Part shown: positions 25,265 through 33,993 of the stretch, one piece after another
Layout: every line of letters starts with the position of its first letter
How positions within the stretch are numbered: the first letter of the stretch is position 1
Source: Rosettibacter primus
Lineage (GTDB): Bacteria; Bacteroidota; Ignavibacteria; Ignavibacteriales; Melioribacteraceae
Reading direction: 5' to 3'
Length of the DNA: 64,000 bases
Assembly (NCBI RefSeq): GCF_036860675.1
Contig: NZ_JAYKGK010000011.1
Location: forward strand, 43,672 to 107,671
Program-made: the position numbers and the translations under genes
Notes under the pieces: model-generated
Databases searched by the model: none
Seen by the model: the letters and a program-made list of their open reading frames with translations, nothing else
What the model was told of the DNA's origin: nothing

Positions 25265-27148
25265 TTACTCTTCCGGAAGTTTAATTGAAAATGTTGTCCC
25301 TTTCCCAATTTCACTTTGCACAGTAATAGTTCCATTATGATTGTCAATAATACCCCATACAACCGAAAGACCAAGACCAGTTCCTTTCTGACCCTTTGTA
25401 GTAAAGAAAGGTTCAAAAATTTTGTTTATATGTTCTTGAGGAATACCACAACCTGTATCTGAAACCTGAATTTCTACAAACTTTTTATTCCCCTTTTCAT
25501 CAATAAAATTCCATCTTTGCCATTCATCTTTGAACGATGCACAACCTTCGAGAAAACCTTGAGATGGAACTTCAATTTTGTAAACTGGTCCGCCGCACAA
25601 AGGGCATTTTTCAAATTTATCAATTAAAGATAAATCACATACAGGACAGGTAAGTTTAATTATATCATTTTTTTCTACCGGAATTCCAAAATAATGTTTT
25701 GCTCTTCCATAAACAGGGTCAAGGAATAAGAAACCTTCATTTCCATTTGTTTTCATTTTAACTTTGATTGAAGGCAAGCCACCAATTTTATGGTCATTAT
25801 CAATTAAATTATGATTTTTGGGACACAAAGCTGCCTTAACATGTACTACTCCTTTTGGCGACAAAGTTGTTTGAGATGTTTTAATTGTTATGGTCCCACC
25901 ATTAGGACCAATAGCATCAATTGCATTTAAAAGCAAGTTCAAAATTACCTGCTGAATTTGATTTGCATCCGCAGTAATTCTAGGAAGTTTTTCATCAAAT
26001 TCTTTGATTAGTTTAATTTTATTTATGTTCAATTGATTATGAACTACTAAATCAGCTTTATTGATTACCTCATTAATATCAATTAAACTTTTCTTTGGGG
26101 TTGACTGCCTTGAAAAATCAAGAAGGCTTTTTACAATTTCACGACTTCGTAAAGTCTCTCTTACAATTACATTTAAGTCTTCCTGCAATTCTGGATTATC
26201 TTTTGTTCGCTTTAATAAATAACTGCTATAAGTAAGAACACCAGTCAAAGGATTATTAATTTCATGAGCAACTCCAGCGGCTAACTTGCCAAGCAAAGCC
26301 ATTTTATCGGATTGAAGTAGTTGTTGCTGAGTTTCATATAATTTTTTTGTCATATTATTAAATGATTTTGCTAGATAACCAAGTTCATCGTTCCCCAAAT
26401 CTTTAATTTCATAATGAAGATTACCGGCAGCTATTTGATTTGTTGCTTTTACTAATTCTTTTACAGGTTTATCAACCCACTTTCTGACAAATATTCCAAT
26501 AATAAAACCAATTGCAGTAACAGAAATTATTGCGAACAGCAACTCCTGAATTTCATTCTTTTTTATTTGTGAATCTACTTCTGTAAGTGTAATTGTAACA
26601 TCAAGAACACCAAGCACTGTAGAACTTTGAGGATGAGCATGGCAATCGGCTTTCCAGCATGATTCTTCATTATAAATTGGATTAACTATTCCCATCACTC
26701 TCGGAGAATTTTCACTCAATCTAAATATTCTTGTTCTTTCTTTATTCGATAATTTTTCAAGTGGCTTATTTTCAGTATGACATGCATAACAGCTTTCGGC
26801 TTTTTTATCGAGCATCTTCCCAACATCTTCAGGATTTGTGGAATAAATTATCTCTCCTTCTTTATTATAAATTCTGATATTATCAATTGCCGGGTCTTTT
26901 CCGATAGTTTTAATTATTTCATCAACATATTCTCTTTGGTTAAGAAGCATTCCATATCTTGTACTATTTTTTACAGTTTCACTAAGTTGATTGGCATGAC
27001 GTTCAACTTCTGCCAAAAGCACATCACTTTGAGATTTTATTTTAATGTATGAATTTATTCCAATGATTATAACAACTGTTAAACTAACTACTAAAATTAG
27101 TTTTAATCCAATTTTTCTAAAGAATCCTATTTCACTTAAACCATTCAT
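25265..27148 (-). CDS. Sensor histidine kinase with periplasmic c-haem motifs and zinc-ribbon insert
   Basis: A 627-residue protein with membrane helices near residues 14-34 and 203-222. The periplasmic part holds CYACH (120-124) and CWKADCH (164-170, CX4CH), so it can bind one or two c-type haems and probably reads redox state. HAMP follows (about 222-275), then the HisKA box with His295 in GVAHEINNPLTG. The ATPase domain begins at about 390 (N box QVILNLLLNAIDAIG) and ends with DTGCGIP and GTGLGLSVV, but about 130 residues are inserted between these (about 424-555). The insert contains CPVC at 501-504 and CPLC at 515-518, a likely zinc ribbon. It overlaps the upstream cytochrome gene by 4 bases and lies one base from the first REC-GcvH gene. 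Confidence 0.9.
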   Translation of the reverse strand: MNGLSEIGFFRKIGLKLILVVSLTVVIIIGINSYIKIKSQSDVLLAEVERHANQLSETVKNSTRYGMLLNQREYVDEIIKTIGKDPAIDNIRIYNKEGEIIYSTNPEDVGKMLDKKAESCYACHTENKPLEKLSNKERTRIFRLSENSPRVMGIVNPIYNEESCWKADCHAHPQSSTVLGVLDVTITLTEVDSQIKKNEIQELLFAIISVTAIGFIIGIFVRKWVDKPVKELVKATNQIAAGNLHYEIKDLGNDELGYLAKSFNNMTKKLYETQQQLLQSDKMALLGKLAAGVAHEINNPLTGVLTYSSYLLKRTKDNPELQEDLNVIVRETLRSREIVKSLLDFSRQSTPKKSLIDINEVINKADLVVHNQLNINKIKLIKEFDEKLPRITADANQIQQVILNLLLNAIDAIGPNGGTITIKTSQTTLSPKGVVHVKAALCPKNHNLIDNDHKIGGLPSIKVKMKTNGNEGFLFLDPVYGRAKHYFGIPVEKNDIIKLTCPVCDLSLIDKFEKCPLCGGPVYKIEVPSQGFLEGCASFKDEWQRWNFIDEKGNKKFVEIQVSDTGCGIPQEHINKIFEPFFTTKGQKGTGLGLSVVWGIIDNHNGTITVQSEIGKGTTFSIKLPEE

Positions 27149-28269
27149 AATTTTCTCAATCTTCCCGGTTTATCTTTTGGATATGATTTATCATCATGAC
27201 AATCTTCGCAAGTTGGCTTTGAATAAGTTGGTTCTTTATGACAATTACTGCATTCTAATTCACTATGAGTTTCATCTAGTATTAAACCTGTAACATTATG
27301 CTTGAAATTATCCCAGCTCCAAGTTCCATGACAAGAACTGCATTCATTTTTAAGTCCAGTAAATTTACCTTTTGCAGTATGACATCTGTTGCAGGTTAAC
27401 TTTGAATGATATTTTGAAATATCAAATCCTGTTACAGCAAAATGATTAAATGGACCTTTTTCTTTATCTGAGTGACATGATGAACATTTTGATTTCGAAT
27501 CTGTATCATGACAATTAGAACACTTTTTATGAACTTCTTTTAATGATTTCTTAACTGCAGTTACAACTTTATTTTTGTTATGACACTTCACACAATTATC
27601 ATTTTTATGGCAGTCGCCACATTCATAATTAAATAAATTAATATGTTCATCGTGATAAAAGGTGACCAATTTACCTGAAGTACTTGCCGTTGTAAAATTA
27701 ATTTTAGATGGTGCTTTTACTTCAGGATGTATTCTCTTTGCAGTTAATTTTTTTACATCACTTTTTAACGCAGGTTCTTTTCCTTTTAATTGATGACAAA
27801 CAACACAATCTATACTTCCGCTCCATGCACGATGACAATTCATACATTGACGATGAAATGCCCCTTTCAAATCAGGTTTGCTTACATCAATTCTTTTTCT
27901 TTGTGTTTCATGACATTCTGAGCATGCAATAACATTGCCTGGCGGATTATAATGATGGCATGTCCTGCATCCCCCTGATATATCTGCCATTTCAGCATGA
28001 GCTAAATGAGAAAAAACAACAGGATCATAAACATCAGTTTCTTTTATTTTATTAATTATAAGAACTTTTGGACCTTCTTCTGGTTTCTGGTCAATTCGAA
28101 TCATACTTTCACGGGGACAAGCTTTAAGACAGGGATTTTCTTTAGTCGGAATATCACATGAATGACATGTCGAGCAATTCAAAGATTGCTGTGAATGGCT
28201 TTTGCTAATTTTTGTCTGTGCATTGATTGATATTGAACCAATCAATAAAATTATTAATAACCTTTTCAT
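27145..28269 (-). CDS. 13-haem periplasmic cytochrome c of a NrfD-type complex
   Basis: A 374-residue exported protein (signal MKRLLIILLIGSISINAQ) with 13 CXXCH motifs (CSTCH, CRTCH, CSECH, CMNCH, CVVCH, CGDCH, CVKCH, CSNCH, CSSCH, CNRCH, CSSCH, CSNCH, CEDCH). Near the N-terminus CSTCHSCDIPT is followed by PCLKACPRESM, giving extra cysteines beyond haem needs. The first half resembles class III-type chains (VVFSHLAHAEM ... GCRTCHHYN). The stop codon is directly followed by the NrfD-like gene's start region on the upstream side, and the kinase gene overlaps its end by 4 bases. A Cbc4-like (cytochrome, ferredoxin, NrfD) inner-membrane complex is the best parallel. Confidence 0.88.
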   Translation of the reverse strand: MKRLLIILLIGSISINAQTKISKSHSQQSLNCSTCHSCDIPTKENPCLKACPRESMIRIDQKPEEGPKVLIINKIKETDVYDPVVFSHLAHAEMADISGGCRTCHHYNPPGNVIACSECHETQRKRIDVSKPDLKGAFHRQCMNCHRAWSGSIDCVVCHQLKGKEPALKSDVKKLTAKRIHPEVKAPSKINFTTASTSGKLVTFYHDEHINLFNYECGDCHKNDNCVKCHNKNKVVTAVKKSLKEVHKKCSNCHDTDSKSKCSSCHSDKEKGPFNHFAVTGFDISKYHSKLTCNRCHTAKGKFTGLKNECSSCHGTWSWDNFKHNVTGLILDETHSELECSNCHKEPTYSKPTCEDCHDDKSYPKDKPGRLRKL

Positions 28270-29504
28270 TATGCACCTCTAACAGAAAATTTAGTTTGAG
28301 GTGAAACATACTGGGGAGTGCTTACAATTGGGAAAATCATAACAAAAGCTCTGAACAATAACACTTCGAGTGCAATGAACCCGAGTGTTACAGCAATTTC
28401 GCCAATTGATGGGAAATATGATTGAAATTGATATGGAGGAGTATAAGCCACAATAAAATTATTTATTCGATTTAGTAAAACACCAAAGATGACCAATAAA
28501 GAACCAATAAATAATCCAAGTGGAGTTTTAGTCAACTTAGGTGATAAGAAAATACGCAATGGCACAATTATTCCGATAACGACTTCAATAGCAAAAAGTA
28601 CACTTACTGTATTTATTTCGTTCAAGTAAACAAATGTTTTTCTTATAACCATATCACCAATCTTAAATGAAAGATAAATTCCGAGCATTGGAGCAATCAT
28701 ACTTCCAAGATTAGAAAGAATTTTCATTTCAGGTTTTAAGCCAAAGGCTTTAGATGTTATCAATGATTCAAAAATTACCATTGGAAATCCAACAGAAATT
28801 GCGGAAAGTAAAAACAGTAATGGAAGGATTGGTGTTTGCCATAATGGATGCATTTTAGGACCAGCAATTACCATTAATGTTCCTAATGATGATTGATGTA
28901 AACAGGAAAGAACTACGCCGGCAATTATAAAAATAAACATTACTTTGTTTAATGTTCTATCAAGCAATCTTAATAATTTATCTAATGGTTTATTAAGAGC
29001 ACTTAAAAACCCCGGCAAATTTACTCTGCCAATAAATCTTTCTGTTACAATTGGATGAAATTCAATATAAAGAACAAATAAGTAAATCATAACACACATA
29101 CCTACTTCAAAAAGAACAGAATTACCATTCCACATAATTAAAGGATGCCAGATGTAATAATATCTTCCAAGGTCAAGAGCTACACTAAGAGCCACAAAAG
29201 TATATCCTAGCATTGCAGTTAAAAGAGCCGGTCTGACTACCACATGATATTCTTCTCGATGCATGATATGACCCAATGCAGCTGTGGTAAAACCCCCAGC
29301 GGCTAATGCAACACCAGCAGCCACATCAATTCCAATCCATATCCCCCAGGGATATTGATTACTTAAATTGGTTACTGCTCCTAATCCTAAAATTAATCTT
29401 ATAAAAACTACTATCAATCCTATAGCAGCAATAATTGTCAACCCTATAACAGTGGGAGTAAAAAATTTTCTTCCTAATGGTGTCGGTTTCAGAAAATTTT
29501 CCAT
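28269..29504 (-). CDS. NrfD/HybB-family quinone-interacting membrane subunit
   Basis: A 411-residue protein with about ten membrane helices, for example FFTPTVIGLTIIAAIGLIVV and GIDVAAGVALAAGGFTTAAL. NPWGI-type entry (here YPWGIWIGIDVAAG), GRYYYIWHPLIMWNGNSVLFE and the LHQSSLGTLM helix are typical of HybB-like NrfD proteins, which oxidise or reduce menaquinone on the periplasmic side. It overlaps the ferredoxin gene and the cytochrome gene by one base at each end, so the three form one transcript and very likely one complex. Confidence 0.92.
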   Translation of the reverse strand: MENFLKPTPLGRKFFTPTVIGLTIIAAIGLIVVFIRLILGLGAVTNLSNQYPWGIWIGIDVAAGVALAAGGFTTAALGHIMHREEYHVVVRPALLTAMLGYTFVALSVALDLGRYYYIWHPLIMWNGNSVLFEVGMCVMIYLFVLYIEFHPIVTERFIGRVNLPGFLSALNKPLDKLLRLLDRTLNKVMFIFIIAGVVLSCLHQSSLGTLMVIAGPKMHPLWQTPILPLLFLLSAISVGFPMVIFESLITSKAFGLKPEMKILSNLGSMIAPMLGIYLSFKIGDMVIRKTFVYLNEINTVSVLFAIEVVIGIIVPLRIFLSPKLTKTPLGLFIGSLLVIFGVLLNRINNFIVAYTPPYQFQSYFPSIGEIAVTLGFIALEVLLFRAFVMIFPIVSTPQYVSPQTKFSVRGA

Positions 29505-30406
29505 TATTCTTCCTCCGATTCTTTCTTTCTATTTTTATTAATCCACATTACTGCTCCAAGCAAAGCATAAAGAGCAACTGGTGGAACAAAGTAAGCAAAA
29601 ATTCCATGTTGAATAGCTTCGGTTACCCCAGGGGCAGGATTCCTACCTAATTTAGGAAATTGGAGTTCATAAAAATCTTTGCTTGCTAAATAAAGCCAGC
29701 TTGTTCCACCGACTTCATATTCACCATAAACATGATTAACATATCTATCCGGGTATAAATTAATTTTTTCGTGGGCAATTTTTACTAATTCTTCTCTTTT
29801 ACCATAAGTCAAAGCTTCCATTGGACAAATTTCCACACATGCAGGAAGTTTTCCTTCCTTTGTTCGATTGAAACAGAAATCACATTTACGAATCTCAGGC
29901 TGTATTGCTTTACCAAATTCGAAAGCAGGAATTTGAAATGGACATGCAACCATACAATATCTACATCCAATGCATTTTTTCGTATCCCAGATTACAGAAC
30001 CATTTTCTTCTTTTGAAAAAGCACCAACAATACATGCTGAAACACATGCTGGGTGGTCACAATGCATACATTGAACTTTTACATTAATTGGAAATCCATC
30101 TGAACTTGAAGGAGGATATTCATTAACCACAGTTAAAGCTCTATCATCGGGTCTTCTCATTTTCTTAAATACACTTCTATCATCATAAGCTTCGAGTGGT
30201 GGTGTAGGAAGATTATGCGCTACTTTACATGCCCATTCACATTTTCTGCAACCAATACATACTGTAGTATCAACCAGAACTCCCATTCTATTTTCATCAA
30301 GAATATTTTTGGGTGCAGCTTTTAATTTGCTTGTACTTAATCCAGTAATTCCAGCTCCAACTATTGTTGTGGTTTTTAAGAATTCCCGACGGGTTTGTTT
30401 TGCCAT
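29504..30406 (-). CDS. HybA-like periplasmic ferredoxin with four [4Fe-4S] clusters
   Basis: A 300-residue protein with a Tat signal (TRREFLKTTTIVGAG), so it is folded with its clusters before export. Four cysteine groups are visible: CIGCRKCEWAC, CMHCDHPACVSAC, CIGCRYCMVAC and CDFC with LPACVEIC, giving four [4Fe-4S] clusters. A membrane helix near the C-terminus (about 266-290) anchors it to the NrfD partner. It is the first gene of the electron-transfer operon and passes electrons between the quinone-reactive subunit and the 13-haem cytochrome. The AGGTT stretch just ahead of the ATG is a usual ribosome site. A 231-bp region with an inverted repeat separates it from the divergent chorismate gene. 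Confidence 0.93.
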   Translation of the reverse strand: MAKQTRREFLKTTTIVGAGITGLSTSKLKAAPKNILDENRMGVLVDTTVCIGCRKCEWACKVAHNLPTPPLEAYDDRSVFKKMRRPDDRALTVVNEYPPSSSDGFPINVKVQCMHCDHPACVSACIVGAFSKEENGSVIWDTKKCIGCRYCMVACPFQIPAFEFGKAIQPEIRKCDFCFNRTKEGKLPACVEICPMEALTYGKREELVKIAHEKINLYPDRYVNHVYGEYEVGGTSWLYLASKDFYELQFPKLGRNPAPGVTEAIQHGIFAYFVPPVALYALLGAVMWINKNRKKESEEE

Positions 30407-30461
30407 ATTTTTAACCTCCAGTATCGGTGTGTCAATAAATTAGATTATAAGACTATTTCCT

Positions 30462-30483
30462 AAATGGACTTATTTATCCATTT
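30462..30483. promoter_or_regulatory. Inverted repeat between the ferredoxin gene and the aromatic fusion gene
   Basis: AAATGGA at 30462-30468 and TCCATTT at 30477-30483 are complementary with an 8-base spacer. They lie 56-77 bases upstream of the divergently read ferredoxin gene and about 155 bases upstream of the aromatic fusion gene. The site is a candidate operator for the respiratory operon. No family can be assigned. Confidence 0.4.
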
Positions 30484-30637
30484 CTAAATTAGTTGATTGA
30501 ATTTATTATGTCAACCAATTTTAAAATTATTGTGAGATTTCCACTGGAATTCTTATGTAATATGTCAAATGGTCTTTTTTTAAGTTAATAATTTTTATAG
30601 ATTCGCAATTAAATTAAAAATAAAAGTAAAATTTAAG

Positions 30638-32683
30638 ATGGCAAAGAAAAATGTAAAGAATCTCGAATCATTAAGAGAGAAAATAAACGATATTGATGAA
30701 AAGATTATTAAACTTCTTTCTGAAAGACGCGCGTTAAGTAAAGAAGTCGCATTAGCAAAAGAAAAAAGTAACTCTCCAATAAGAGACCAGATAAGAGAAG
30801 AAGAATTATTAAGAAGATTAATTAAATTAGGAAAAAAATTTAATCTTGATTCGAATTTTCTTTCTAAGGTTTATTATGAAATTATAGAAGACTCTATAAG
30901 ACTTCAACAAAATTATGTTCAATCTATATTAAATAAAAAAGATGAAAGAAAGAAAGTCATAACAATTGCTATTCAAGGAATAGAAGGTTCTTACAGTTAT
31001 TTGGCAAGTCAAAAATTTTTTGCTCACTCAGGTTTCAAACTTAATTTTTTATTTAAGAGAAGATTTGACGAGGTTGTCAACGCAGTAGAAAAGGGTGAGG
31101 CAGATTTTGCAGTTCTTCCAATTGAAAATACAACTTCTGGAGGAATAAACGAAGTTTATGATTTACTGCTTCATACAACATTATCCATAATTGGTGAAGA
31201 AAAATTTCAAGTCAAACATTGTTTTGTTGCTCTTGATGAAGTTCCATTTCAAAAAATCAAAAAAGTTTATGCTCACTATCAAGCGGCAGCACAATGCAGC
31301 AAATTTTTAGAATCACTCCCTCATGTTGCAATTGAATATTTTGATGATACTGCTATGTCTGTTCAAAAAATTAAAGAAGAAGGGAATATTGCACATGCTG
31401 CAATTGCCAGCGAAGAAGCTGCTAAATTATTCCATGTCAAAATTTTGAAAAAAAATATAGCTAATCAGCCTGAAAATTATACAAGATTTTTAATTGCATC
31501 GAGAAAGCCACAAACTATTGATGAAAGAATACCATGCAAAACATCAATTGTAATGGCTACTTCTCATACACCCGGTTCTCTTGTAGAAGCTTTGAATGTT
31601 TTTAGAAAATACAATGTGAATTTAACCAAACTTGAATCACGACCAATTATTGGGAATCCATGGGAAGAAATGTTCTATCTCGATTTTGAAGGAAATATTG
31701 CAAGTGAAACCATCCAAAAAGTTCTTGATGAATTAGGACAATACACAAGATTCATGAAAGTCTTAGGAAGTTATCCTTCACAGGAACTCGAAAGAACCAA
31801 ATTAGAATTTTCAAGGCTTTTAATTGGAGAAGAAATTAAAAAAGAAACAAAATCAAAGCCGGAGGCTCCTGCAATTATTAAATCCAAATCTAAGAGTTAT
31901 AGACTTGCAAGTCGAGAATACAAAAGTGAAGATACTATAATAAAAGTAAAAGATGTGTTAATTGGTGGTAATAATTTTGTTGTAATTGCTGGTCCATGTT
32001 CAGTCGAAAATGAAGAAATGATAATGAAATGTGCACTCGAAGCAAAAGAAAATGGAGCTCAAATTCTCCGTGGGGGATGCTTTAAGCCCAGAACTTCGCC
32101 TTATAGTTTTCAAGGACTTGGATATGAAGGACTTAAATTACTTGCCGATGCAGGCAAATATTACGATTTGCCTATTATCACTGAAGTAATGGATACAGAC
32201 CAGGTTGAAGAAGTAGCTAAAAGTGCAGACATACTTCAGATTGGTGCAAGAAACATGCAAAACTTTGCCCTGCTAAAAGAAGTTGGTAAAACACATCGAC
32301 CTGTTATGCTTAAAAGAGGTTTAAGTGCTTCGATTGATGAGTGGTTGAATGCAGCAGAGTATATTTTATCTCAAGGTAATCGTCAGGTAATTTTGTGTGA
32401 ACGAGGAATCAGAACATTTGAAACTGCCACACGAAACACATTAGATTTAAGTGCAATACCTGTTCTGAAAGAATTAACTCACTTGCCTGTTATAGTAGAT
32501 CCTTCCCATGCTATTGGTGAAAGAAACAAAGTAATACCACTAGCAAAAGCAGCAAAAGTTGTAGGTGCTCATGGAATAATGGTTGAATTTCATCCCGACC
32601 CTCCTAATGCATTAAGCGACCCTGAGCAAGCACTTTATTTCAGTCAATTTGAGGAATTAATGAAGGAGTTGTATAGATTATAA
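30638..32683 (+). CDS. Chorismate mutase / prephenate dehydratase / DAHP synthase triple fusion
   Basis: A 681-residue enzyme with three parts. Residues 1-95 are an AroQ-type chorismate mutase (LREKINDIDEKIIKLLSERR). About 107-285 form prephenate dehydratase (GIEGSYSYLAS, VLPIENTTSGG, the NYTRFLIA element with the catalytic Thr), with an ACT domain to about 375 (LESRPIIGNPWEEMFYLDF) that should bind phenylalanine. About 425-681 are a DAHP synthase (VVIAGPCSVENEEM, RGGCFKPRTSPYSFQG, PVIVDPSHAIGER, HGIMVEFHPDP). It thus joins the entry step of aromatic synthesis to the phenylalanine branch. The order CM-PDT-ACT-DAHPS in one chain is unusual; fusions of two of the three are well known. An ACT domain physically tied to DAHP synthase offers direct feedback control. 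Confidence 0.92.
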   Translation: MAKKNVKNLESLREKINDIDEKIIKLLSERRALSKEVALAKEKSNSPIRDQIREEELLRRLIKLGKKFNLDSNFLSKVYYEIIEDSIRLQQNYVQSILNKKDERKKVITIAIQGIEGSYSYLASQKFFAHSGFKLNFLFKRRFDEVVNAVEKGEADFAVLPIENTTSGGINEVYDLLLHTTLSIIGEEKFQVKHCFVALDEVPFQKIKKVYAHYQAAAQCSKFLESLPHVAIEYFDDTAMSVQKIKEEGNIAHAAIASEEAAKLFHVKILKKNIANQPENYTRFLIASRKPQTIDERIPCKTSIVMATSHTPGSLVEALNVFRKYNVNLTKLESRPIIGNPWEEMFYLDFEGNIASETIQKVLDELGQYTRFMKVLGSYPSQELERTKLEFSRLLIGEEIKKETKSKPEAPAIIKSKSKSYRLASREYKSEDTIIKVKDVLIGGNNFVVIAGPCSVENEEMIMKCALEAKENGAQILRGGCFKPRTSPYSFQGLGYEGLKLLADAGKYYDLPIITEVMDTDQVEEVAKSADILQIGARNMQNFALLKEVGKTHRPVMLKRGLSASIDEWLNAAEYILSQGNRQVILCERGIRTFETATRNTLDLSAIPVLKELTHLPVIVDPSHAIGERNKVIPLAKAAKVVGAHGIMVEFHPDPPNALSDPEQALYFSQFEELMKELYRL

Positions 32684-32772
32684 ATACCATAATTTTAGAT
32701 ATATAATCTCTTAAAAATATTTTTCAAGAAAAAGTGGTTTCCAAAATTTTAATCTAATCGCACTATGATAAT

Positions 32773-33306
32773 TCATAAAATGATTTGAGCTTGAATATAG
32801 ATAATGTAATAACTTGCATTTGTTTTTGTTATTCCCATGCCGTAATCAATGCCCAGTCCTAAACTCATCTTAGAAAATTTTATACCTGAAGTAAAATTAA
32901 AGCTAATGCCTGGCTGCCAGTTATTTGTATCACTCAAAGTTCTATCATTCAAATAAATTATGCCAAGTCCTTCTTCAATGAAGAAGTAATTATATATACT
33001 TTGTTGTATTTGTGATTTTAACAAAAATGATTTAATAAATGGGTAATATCTGCCCTCTCTACTTTCTGGAATAAAATATTCTACTTTTCTTGCATAAAAA
33101 AAACCTGTTCTAAAATTTACTTCATCCGAGAACCATAACTTAAAATCAAAAAATAAAGTACCGCCAAAACTTGTTACTGACGTTGTATTCCCTTTTATTT
33201 CTCCCAATCCAAAATTAAATCCAGCATTAAAATTTTTAATTTGTGCATTCAGGCCAACTGTATTGAAAAACAGTATTATGGCAATAAGATATTTCTTTTT
33301 CATCAT
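32773..33306 (-). CDS. Small outer-membrane beta-barrel protein
   Basis: Signal peptide KKKYLIAIILFFNTVGLNAQ, then about 150 residues with repeated amphipathic strands (GGTLFFDFKLWF, VNFRTGFFYARK, FNFTSGIKFSKMSLGLGIDYGMG) and a C-terminal strand ending in IIYIQAQIIL. Size and pattern fit the eight-stranded OmpX/PorT-like barrels of this phylum. The start at 33306 is chosen so that the signal peptide is at the N-terminus; in-frame ATGs lie further upstream. It is transcribed convergently towards the aromatic fusion gene. Function is unknown. Confidence 0.65.
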   Translation of the reverse strand: MMKKKYLIAIILFFNTVGLNAQIKNFNAGFNFGLGEIKGNTTSVTSFGGTLFFDFKLWFSDEVNFRTGFFYARKVEYFIPESREGRYYPFIKSFLLKSQIQQSIYNYFFIEEGLGIIYLNDRTLSDTNNWQPGISFNFTSGIKFSKMSLGLGIDYGMGITKTNASYYIIYIQAQIIL

Positions 33307-33402
33307 AATCAACATTGAAAGAATTTGCAAAGAAAATTACAAAATAATTTTTGAATCTTTTTGAAAATCATTTCATCTAACCGAATAAAAATAAGGTTAA
33401 TT

Positions 33403-33657
33403 ATGGCAGTAACTTCTCAACCAAAGGTAATAATTTTTTCTACTCCAACATGCAGTTTTTGTAATGCAGCAAAAAGATATTTCAGAGAAAAAAATATTCG
33501 ATTTACTGATGTTGATGTTTCTAAAGACGAAGCAGCAGCAAGAGATATGATGCGAAGAACAGGTCAAACCGGTGTTCCTGTAATTTTAATAAATAATAGA
33601 CCAATAATTGGATTTGATAAACAGAAAATTAATCAGATGTTAAACATAAAAGATTAG
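33403..33657 (+). CDS. Glutaredoxin-like thiol-disulfide protein
   Basis: A protein of 84 residues with the active site TPTCSFCNAAKRYF, the cis-Pro element TGVPVILINN and GFDKQKINQML at the end. This is the glutaredoxin/NrdH-like thioredoxin fold; CSFC differs from the usual CPYC, as in several non-classical glutaredoxins. The start at 33403 is chosen because AAGG lies about 8 bases ahead and the fold starts there; the 14 codons before it are not family sequence. It sits 9 bases upstream of groES and is probably cotranscribed with it. It is cytoplasmic. Confidence 0.85.
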   Translation: MAVTSQPKVIIFSTPTCSFCNAAKRYFREKNIRFTDVDVSKDEAAARDMMRRTGQTGVPVILINNRPIIGFDKQKINQMLNIKD

Positions 33658-33666
33658 GAGACCACT

Positions 33667-33939
33667 ATGAAAATTAAACCACTTGACGACAGGGTTCTCG
33701 TTGAACCAATTGAAGAAGAATCAAAAACTACTTCGGGAATTATTATTCCTGATACAGCAAAAGAAAAACCAAGAATGGGAAAAGTTATTGCTGTAGGAAC
33801 TGATGAAGACTTGCGTGAAAAAATTAAAGAAGGCGACCGAATTTTATTTGCAAAATATGGCGGTGAAGAAGTAAGTGCTAATGGCAAGGAATTAAAAATT
33901 ATCTCCCGCTCAGATATATTAGCAGTAGTAGAAAATTAG
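33667..33939 (+). CDS. groES: Co-chaperonin GroES
   Basis: The 90-residue cap of the GroEL chamber. The sequence has IKPLDDRVLVEPIEEE, the mobile loop SKTTSGIIIPDTAKEKP, GKVIAVG, and KYGGEEVSANGKELKIIS. A good ribosome site (TAGGAG) lies 7 bases ahead of the ATG. Unusually, groEL does not follow: the gene ends at a bidirectional terminator and the next gene is on the other strand. It shares a transcript with the glutaredoxin gene. groEL must lie elsewhere, or a second groES-groEL pair may exist. Confidence 0.95.
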   Translation: MKIKPLDDRVLVEPIEEESKTTSGIIIPDTAKEKPRMGKVIAVGTDEDLREKIKEGDRILFAKYGGEEVSANGKELKIISRSDILAVVEN

Positions 33940-33957
33940 TCAATTGGTGCCCCCTAT

Positions 33958-33993
33958 AAAAAGCGGTATGAGTCATGTATTCATGCCGCTTTT
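33958..33993. terminator. Bidirectional terminator between groES and the cupin gene
   Basis: AAAAGCGGTATGA (33959-33971) pairs with TCATGCCGCTTTT (33981-33993) with one wobble and a 9-base loop. The A-run on the left and T-run on the right allow termination in both directions. The right arm covers part of the cupin gene's stop codon on the minus strand. Confidence 0.87.

Noticed and set aside
25264..25416. N-terminal extension of the soluble REC-GcvH protein
   Set aside because: It would overlap the kinase gene by about 150 bases in another frame and precedes the receiver fold without likeness to any domain; the ATG at 25263 fits better.
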